A stretch of 9,663 bases of DNA. Origin: an uncultured Clostridia bacterium. GTDB lineage: Bacteria; Bacillota; Clostridia; Christensenellales; Borkfalkiaceae. Shown here in pieces: positions 5,403-9,663 of this stretch. Numbering within the stretch: position 1 is the first letter of the stretch; every line of letters starts with the position of its first letter. Position numbers and translations under genes: made by a program. The DNA lies in the NCBI GenBank assembly GCA_937920115.1, contig CALGVF010000048.1:1-9663 (forward strand), in the 5' to 3' direction. The notes under the pieces were generated by a model. That model saw only the letters and a program-made list of their open reading frames with translations. It did not search any database and had not been told where the DNA came from.

Positions 5403-6726
5403 CCTTTATAAAATAATGCCCGAGGGCGTTAAGACCGTGATTTCGAGATTGAAGTCTAACGGCTTTTCGGCTTACGCCGTCGGCGGGGCGGTTAGGGACT
5501 TTGTTATGGGGATTACTCCTCACGATTGGGATATTGCGACGAACGCTAAACCTAACGAGACCGAGGCGGTATTTTCCGACCTGCCCGTTATAAAAACGGG
5601 CGAAAAACACGGCACCGTCACGGTGATTTGCGTCGAGCCTTGCGAGGTCACGACCTTTCGGACGGAGGGCGAATATCTCGACAAAAGGAGACCGTCGAAA
5701 GTCGAGTTCGTCGCCGATTTAGAGGGCGATTTATCGAGAAGAGACTTTACGATAAACGCTCTCGCTTACGACGAAAAAGAGGGGATAATCGACTTATACG
5801 GGGGCTTAGACGATATAAAGCGTAAAATTATCCGCACCGTCGGCGACCCTTGTAAAAGGTTCGGCGAGGACGCTCTCCGAATTTTGAGAGCCGTCAGATT
5901 TTCGTCTAAAACGGGCTTTACGATAGAGAAAAATACATACGCCGCGGCGGTAACGCTACGAAAAAATCTCGGGAGCGTGTCGAAAGAGAGAATTTTTGCC
6001 GAACTCGAAAAAACTCTGCTCGGCGAAAACGTCACGAACACCCTTTTAAACTGCAAGGAAATAATAACGGAAGTGATACCCGAACTCAAAAAATGCGTCG
6101 GGTTTAATCAGAATAACCCGTGGCATCGGTACGACGTGTACGAGCATATCGCGAGAGCGGTCGGCTACGTTCAAGGCGGTTCGGCTTTAAAGTTCGCGAC
6201 GCTCTTGCACGATGTTGGAAAACCCTGTGTTTACACGGAGAAAGACGGCGTCGGGCATTTCTACGGACATGCGAAAGTCTCGGCGGAAATAGCCGAAAAG
6301 GTGTTTGCAAGACTTAAATTTCCGAAAAAATTATCCGAAAAAGCCCTGTTTTTAATCGAAAATCACGATAAACCTTTAAGCGACGACAAACGAAAAATCA
6401 AAAGAACGTTGTATAAAATCGGCGAAGATAGTTTTGCCGACTTACTGAAAATCAAATATGCCGACAACGCCGCTCAGGGAACGGACAAGGCGAAAGAAGA
6501 AAGGAAAAACATAGAGGCGACCGAAAGGGCGTTTCATGGCGTCGTAAACTCGGGCGAGTGTTACGATTTAAAGTCGCTTAAAATAAAAGGCGGCGACCTT
6601 ACCGCTCTCGGATACGAGGGCGAAAACGTTAAAAAAGAACTCGAAAGGCTGTTGTTTTTATGTATCGACCGCCCCGAATTAAACGATAGACAAAAACTCA
6701 TAGATATAGCAAAAAGCCGTCTATAA
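5392..6726 (+). CDS. cca: CCA tRNA nucleotidyltransferase with HD domain
   Basis: Adds or repairs the CCA 3' end of tRNA without a template (class II nucleotidyltransferase). 444 residues with the chosen TTG start, which overlaps the hydrolase gene by 11 nt. The head has GGAVRDFVMG (31-40) and the catalytic HDWDIAT, with D45 and D47. RRDFTINALAY (116-126), YGGLDDI (136-142), VGDPCKRF (150-157) and the nucleotide-selecting EDALR (159-163) follow. A C-terminal HD phosphohydrolase-type domain has H252, LLHDVGKP (271-278) with H273-D274, H293 and H325-D326. This HD version is common in Clostridia; its role (2'-phosphatase or phosphodiesterase activity in E. coli Cca) is not established here. A CC-adding or A-adding specialised enzyme cannot be fully excluded from sequence alone. 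Confidence 0.93.
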   Translation: MTTDLYKIMPEGVKTVISRLKSNGFSAYAVGGAVRDFVMGITPHDWDIATNAKPNETEAVFSDLPVIKTGEKHGTVTVICVEPCEVTTFRTEGEYLDKRRPSKVEFVADLEGDLSRRDFTINALAYDEKEGIIDLYGGLDDIKRKIIRTVGDPCKRFGEDALRILRAVRFSSKTGFTIEKNTYAAAVTLRKNLGSVSKERIFAELEKTLLGENVTNTLLNCKEIITEVIPELKKCVGFNQNNPWHRYDVYEHIARAVGYVQGGSALKFATLLHDVGKPCVYTEKDGVGHFYGHAKVSAEIAEKVFARLKFPKKLSEKALFLIENHDKPLSDDKRKIKRTLYKIGEDSFADLLKIKYADNAAQGTDKAKEERKNIEATERAFHGVVNSGECYDLKSLKIKGGDLTALGYEGENVKKELERLLFLCIDRPELNDRQKLIDIAKSRL

Positions 6727-6754
6727 GTCGATTAACAAGCATTTTTATAAAAAT

Positions 6755-8581
6755 ATGAACGATATTTTGGCAAAAAAACTGAAAATGTTACCGACGGACC
6801 CCGGTGTGTACGTTATGCTGGGTAACGACGGAACGGTAATATATGTCGGTAAGGCGAAGAACCTGAAAAACAGGGTTTCGCAGTACTTCCACCTGTCGCC
6901 TAAACCCGAAAAGGTTATGGCGATGGTTTCAAATATTGTCGATTTCTACTACATTATAACGAAGTCCGAAATAGACGCGTTGTCGCTCGAAAACAACCTG
7001 ATAAAAAAGTACAAGCCGAGATACAACATTCTGTTAAAGGACGACAAGACCTACCCGTACATCAAGGTAAATTTAAAGCAGAACTACCCCGTTTTTTCCG
7101 TTTCGAGGAAATTTCGTCGGGACGGGGCGAGGTATTTCGGTCCGTTTATGGGCGGGGTCAACGTAAAAGACACGCTCGCGATAATCACGACGGCGTTTTC
7201 CGTCCGTTCGTGCAACAAGGTTATAGAAAAATCGAAGCCGCAACGCCCGTGCCTTAACTATCACCTCGGCAAATGCACCGCCCCGTGCGCGGGGTACGTT
7301 TCCGAAGAGGACTATGCAAAACAGGTTGACGGGGCGTTGGAATTTCTCTCGGGCGAAGATAACGCAGTCGAAAAAATACTCACGGATAAGATGCTGAAAT
7401 GTTCTGCCTTAGAAGAGTTTGAACTCGCGATGTCCTACCGCGACAAACTGAAAATGCTTGAAAAAATCAAGTTGAGAAGACTGACCGCGCTTAATAAATT
7501 CGTGAACGCCGACGTAATCGCCGCGGCTGAAAACGGGCTGTATAGTTCGATTAACGTGCTTTTCGTCAGGGGCGGCAGAATGCAGGGCGGCAAAAATTTC
7601 GCCCTTTCGGACGCCGAGGACACGAACGGCAGGAGACTGTATTCCTTTATGTCGCAGTACTACGGCGAGGGGCAGGAGATACCCGACGAAATACTGCTTT
7701 CCGAGGAAGCGGACGACGTCGCCGCGTTAGAGGACTTTTTCAGAGAGACTTATCACAAGAGCGTGAAAATATACGTTCCCGAGAGGGGCGACAAGAAAAA
7801 ACTTGCCGAGATGGCGAAGTCGAACGCCGAGGACTACCTCGAAAAGGAAGTCGATAAAATCAAGCACAAGGACGATATGACGACCGCCGCTTGCAAGAAG
7901 ATGCAAAAGGTGTTGTCGCTCAAAAACTTGCCGAGGCGAATCGAGTGTTACGATATTTCGCATATAAGCGGCGTGGATAAAGTCGGTTCGATGGTCGTAT
8001 TTATCGACGGCGAGTCGGCAAGAACGGAATACAGACGGTTCAAGATAAAGACGGTCGAGGGGTCGAACGACTTTGCGTGTTTAAAGGAAGTGCTTTTGAG
8101 ACGACTTCAAAAACTCGGAAGCGAGGAAGAGGAAAAATTCCCGAAGCCCGACCTTATCGTAATCGACGGCGGCAAGGGGCAACTTTCGAGCGTAAAAGAA
8201 GTTTTCGACGAACTCGGAGTTACGGATATCGACCTTATTTCGCTCGCGAAACGTGAAGAGGAAATTTTTACGACCCTCTCTCACGAACCTGTGGTACTGT
8301 CGAGACGAGATTACGTTTTGAGACTACTCCAACGGCTCCGAGACGAAGCCCACAGGTTTGCGATAACCTACCATAAACGAACGCACGAAAAGACCAATTT
8401 AAAATCGGAACTTACGGGCATAGAGGGAATAGGCGAAAAACGCCGCAAAGCGTTGATGGATAAATTCGGCACGGTGGAAAATCTGAAACGAGCGACGAAA
8501 GAAGAACTTTTGGAAACGGACGGCATACGCGAAAAGCAAGCCGAAGCGATAATAAACTACTTTAAAGGAGAGACCAAATGA
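6755..8581 (+). CDS. uvrC: UvrC, excinuclease ABC subunit C
   Basis: Makes the 3' and 5' incisions around bulky DNA lesions with UvrA and UvrB. 608 residues, full length. An N-terminal GIY-YIG nuclease (about 13-92) has Y19, Y30, G32-K33, R40 and E79. A cysteine cluster, C153, C166, C174 and C178, matches the reported UvrC iron-sulfur ligands. A UVR helical hairpin that contacts UvrB follows at about 205-240. The RNase H-like endonuclease domain has ECYDISHISG and later DLIVIDGGKGQL, with the catalytic aspartates. Tandem helix-hairpin-helix motifs end the protein (TGIEGIGEKRRKAL and ELLETDGIREKQAEAI). The ATG at 6755 fits family N-termini but has no Shine-Dalgarno sequence, unusual among its neighbours. 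It is separated from cca by 28 nt and overlaps hprK by 4 nt. Confidence 0.97.
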   Translation: MNDILAKKLKMLPTDPGVYVMLGNDGTVIYVGKAKNLKNRVSQYFHLSPKPEKVMAMVSNIVDFYYIITKSEIDALSLENNLIKKYKPRYNILLKDDKTYPYIKVNLKQNYPVFSVSRKFRRDGARYFGPFMGGVNVKDTLAIITTAFSVRSCNKVIEKSKPQRPCLNYHLGKCTAPCAGYVSEEDYAKQVDGALEFLSGEDNAVEKILTDKMLKCSALEEFELAMSYRDKLKMLEKIKLRRLTALNKFVNADVIAAAENGLYSSINVLFVRGGRMQGGKNFALSDAEDTNGRRLYSFMSQYYGEGQEIPDEILLSEEADDVAALEDFFRETYHKSVKIYVPERGDKKKLAEMAKSNAEDYLEKEVDKIKHKDDMTTAACKKMQKVLSLKNLPRRIECYDISHISGVDKVGSMVVFIDGESARTEYRRFKIKTVEGSNDFACLKEVLLRRLQKLGSEEEEKFPKPDLIVIDGGKGQLSSVKEVFDELGVTDIDLISLAKREEEIFTTLSHEPVVLSRRDYVLRLLQRLRDEAHRFAITYHKRTHEKTNLKSELTGIEGIGEKRRKALMDKFGTVENLKRATKEELLETDGIREKQAEAIINYFKGETK

Positions 8582-9519
8582 AACCTACGAAAGTAAACGG
8601 GGACGCGATAAAACTGAGCGTTGGCGAGTTTGCGAGGTCGCTCGACCTCGAAATAATATACGAAGGCAGAGGTGAACTGTCTTTAAGTTCGATAAGCGTA
8701 TCGAGACCCGGACTTCAAATGACGGGCTACTTAAAGCATTTCGACTCGACGAGAATACAGGTCGTCGGACACGCCGAATGTGAGTATTTCAAAGAACTTG
8801 CGAAAGAAAAGAGGATGCCGGTAGTGGATGCGATAATGAGCAAAAACATACCGTGTATGATAATCGCGAGAGGACTCGATTTTTCAAAGGAGACGATCGC
8901 GGCGGCGGAAAAATACGGCGTGCCGCTCTTTAAGTCGCCGAAAATCACGACCGTACTCGTCAACGACATTACGATATATCAGAGCGAACTTTTAGCCCCG
9001 ACGGAAGTTGTACACGGCGTTTTAGTGGACGTTTTCGGCGTGGGAATACTGATTATGGGTAAATCGGGCGTAGGAAAGAGTGAAATCGCGCTCGAACTCG
9101 TAAGCCGCGGACACAGGCTTATCGCCGACGATTCGGTAATCATCAAGAACATAAACGACCAACTTATCGGCAAGTCGCCCGAGAAAATCAGGTACTATAT
9201 GGAGATAAGGGGAATCGGCATAATCAACATACAGAGAATGTTCGGACCGGGAGCGGTTCGTCCCGACAAGGGGGTTGACATAATAGCCGAACTCTCGCAG
9301 TGGGAACAAGGAAAAACCTACGACAGAATAGGTATAAACGAGCAGTACGACGAAGTTTTGGGGATAAACGTGCAGAAAGTGGTTATTCCCGTCACCCCCG
9401 GTAGAAACATACCGATAGTGCTTGAAACGGCGGCGAGGAAGTTCAGGCTTAAACAAGAGGGTTACGACCCCGCTTCCGACCTTATGCAAAGCGTATTCGG
9501 CAGCGCCGACGGCGATTGA
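8578..9519 (+). CDS. hprK: HPr kinase/phosphorylase
   Basis: Bifunctional enzyme that phosphorylates HPr on Ser46 and reverses it by phosphorolysis, controlling PTS activity and CcpA-dependent catabolite repression in Gram-positives. 313 residues. An N-terminal domain (about 10-135) is followed by the kinase core: HGVLVDVFGVGILI (146-159) with H146, a Walker A GKSGVGKS (161-168), LIADDSVII (181-189) with D184-D185, the signature MEIRGIGIINI (208-218) with E209, R250, and the family hallmark PVTPGRNIPIVLETAARKF (271-289). The P-loop has GKS where many members have GDS. ATG overlaps the uvrC stop (ATGA), with AAAGGAG 8 nt upstream. uvrC-hprK is a common clostridial order; the usual following genes (such as murB or yvcK) are not seen before the window ends. 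Confidence 0.97.
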   Translation: MKPTKVNGDAIKLSVGEFARSLDLEIIYEGRGELSLSSISVSRPGLQMTGYLKHFDSTRIQVVGHAECEYFKELAKEKRMPVVDAIMSKNIPCMIIARGLDFSKETIAAAEKYGVPLFKSPKITTVLVNDITIYQSELLAPTEVVHGVLVDVFGVGILIMGKSGVGKSEIALELVSRGHRLIADDSVIIKNINDQLIGKSPEKIRYYMEIRGIGIINIQRMFGPGAVRPDKGVDIIAELSQWEQGKTYDRIGINEQYDEVLGINVQKVVIPVTPGRNIPIVLETAARKFRLKQEGYDPASDLMQSVFGSADGD

Positions 9520-9554
9520 GGCGTGTGAGTTTTTTCTTGTGGTGGACATAACGC

Positions 9555-9643
9555 TTGCCGCAAGGCAAATATAACTGCGATAGCAATATCACTTTGCAAC
9601 GCAAAATATAACTGCCGATATGCAATATAACTCGTATAAAACG
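9555..9643. repeat. Array of mini-hairpins separated by ATAT(A/C)ACT boxes
   Basis: Four boxes, ATATAACT (9569-9576), ATATCACT (9586-9593), ATATAACT (9606-9613) and ATATAACT (9625-9632), are spaced 17, 20 and 19 nt apart. Between and around them are different small palindromes: TTGCC/GGCAA (9555-9568), TGC/GCA (9576-9585), TTTGC/GCAAA (9593-9605), TGC/GCA (9613-9624) and CGT/ACG (9633-9643). The stems change sequence while the pairing is kept. It begins 36 nt after the hprK stop. It is not CRISPR: units are too short and the boxes too small. Function unknown; I see no intrinsic terminator in 9520-9663. Confidence 0.7.
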
Positions 9644-9663
9644 GGGCTTTAAGGTTCACAATA

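Noticed and set aside
9503..9532. CGCC/GGCG stem plus a T6 run as hprK terminator
   Set aside because: The 4-bp stem lies within the coding end and is separated from the T run by about 15 nt, too far for an intrinsic terminator.
9022..9549. 175-codon open frame antisense to the hprK end
   Set aside because: It covers the most conserved hprK motifs on the other strand and has no start signal or known domain.
9555..9643. CRISPR array after hprK
   Set aside because: Boxes are only 8 nt and the spacers 9-12 nt and palindromic; there are no cas genes.

Overview
The window reads as a chromosomal segment of a spore-forming-type Firmicute, most likely an uncultured anaerobic Clostridia member (gut-type lineages such as Christensenellales are a guess, not shown). 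The basis is a Spo0A-type response regulator, an HprK of the Gram-positive type next to uvrC (an order common in Clostridia), a clostridial-style MurG, strong AAAGGAG-type ribosome binding sites, and several short palindromic intergenic repeats. Codon use is uniform in all long genes (many TCG, CGA, GGC and GAC codons), so I see no sign of recent transfer among them.

Layout. Positions 1-620 carry no credible gene. They hold a short tandem duplication, a perfect 22-bp hairpin and a cluster of degenerate palindromic repeats with CTTCGGGG cores. spo0A lies on the minus strand (621-1382), with an extended -10 promoter upstream. Divergent from it is a small 41-48-codon ORF (to 1718), and between the two is an exact 0A-box-like heptamer. 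Then comes a perfect 18-bp hairpin whose 3' arm is duplicated in tandem (1747-1805). murG (minus, 1828-2886) follows. A divergent promoter region (2887-3015) separates it from a compact plus-strand run: glpK, a monoacylglycerol-lipase-like alpha/beta hydrolase, cca, uvrC and hprK (3016-9519). Junctions in this run are a 1-nt overlap, an 11-nt overlap, a 28-nt gap and a 4-nt overlap, so one five-gene transcript from the promoter at 2954-2982 is likely. After hprK lies an array of small variable hairpins separated by ATATAACT boxes (about 9555-9643).

How they work together. GlpK and the lipase-like hydrolase form a plausible pair: glycerol release from monoacylglycerol, then phosphorylation to glycerol-3-phosphate. 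HprK sets the HPr-Ser phosphorylation state in carbon catabolite control. Cca and UvrC are housekeeping tRNA 3'-end and DNA repair enzymes. Spo0A is the master sporulation regulator; its receiver domain here lacks one of the two usual metal-binding acidic residues. MurG makes lipid II.

I see no phage, CRISPR, toxin-antitoxin or defence system. The genes are mostly ordinary. The less explained parts are the small ORF facing spo0A, the altered Spo0A receiver, the GlpK lacking its usual HPr-target histidine, and the intergenic repeat structures.
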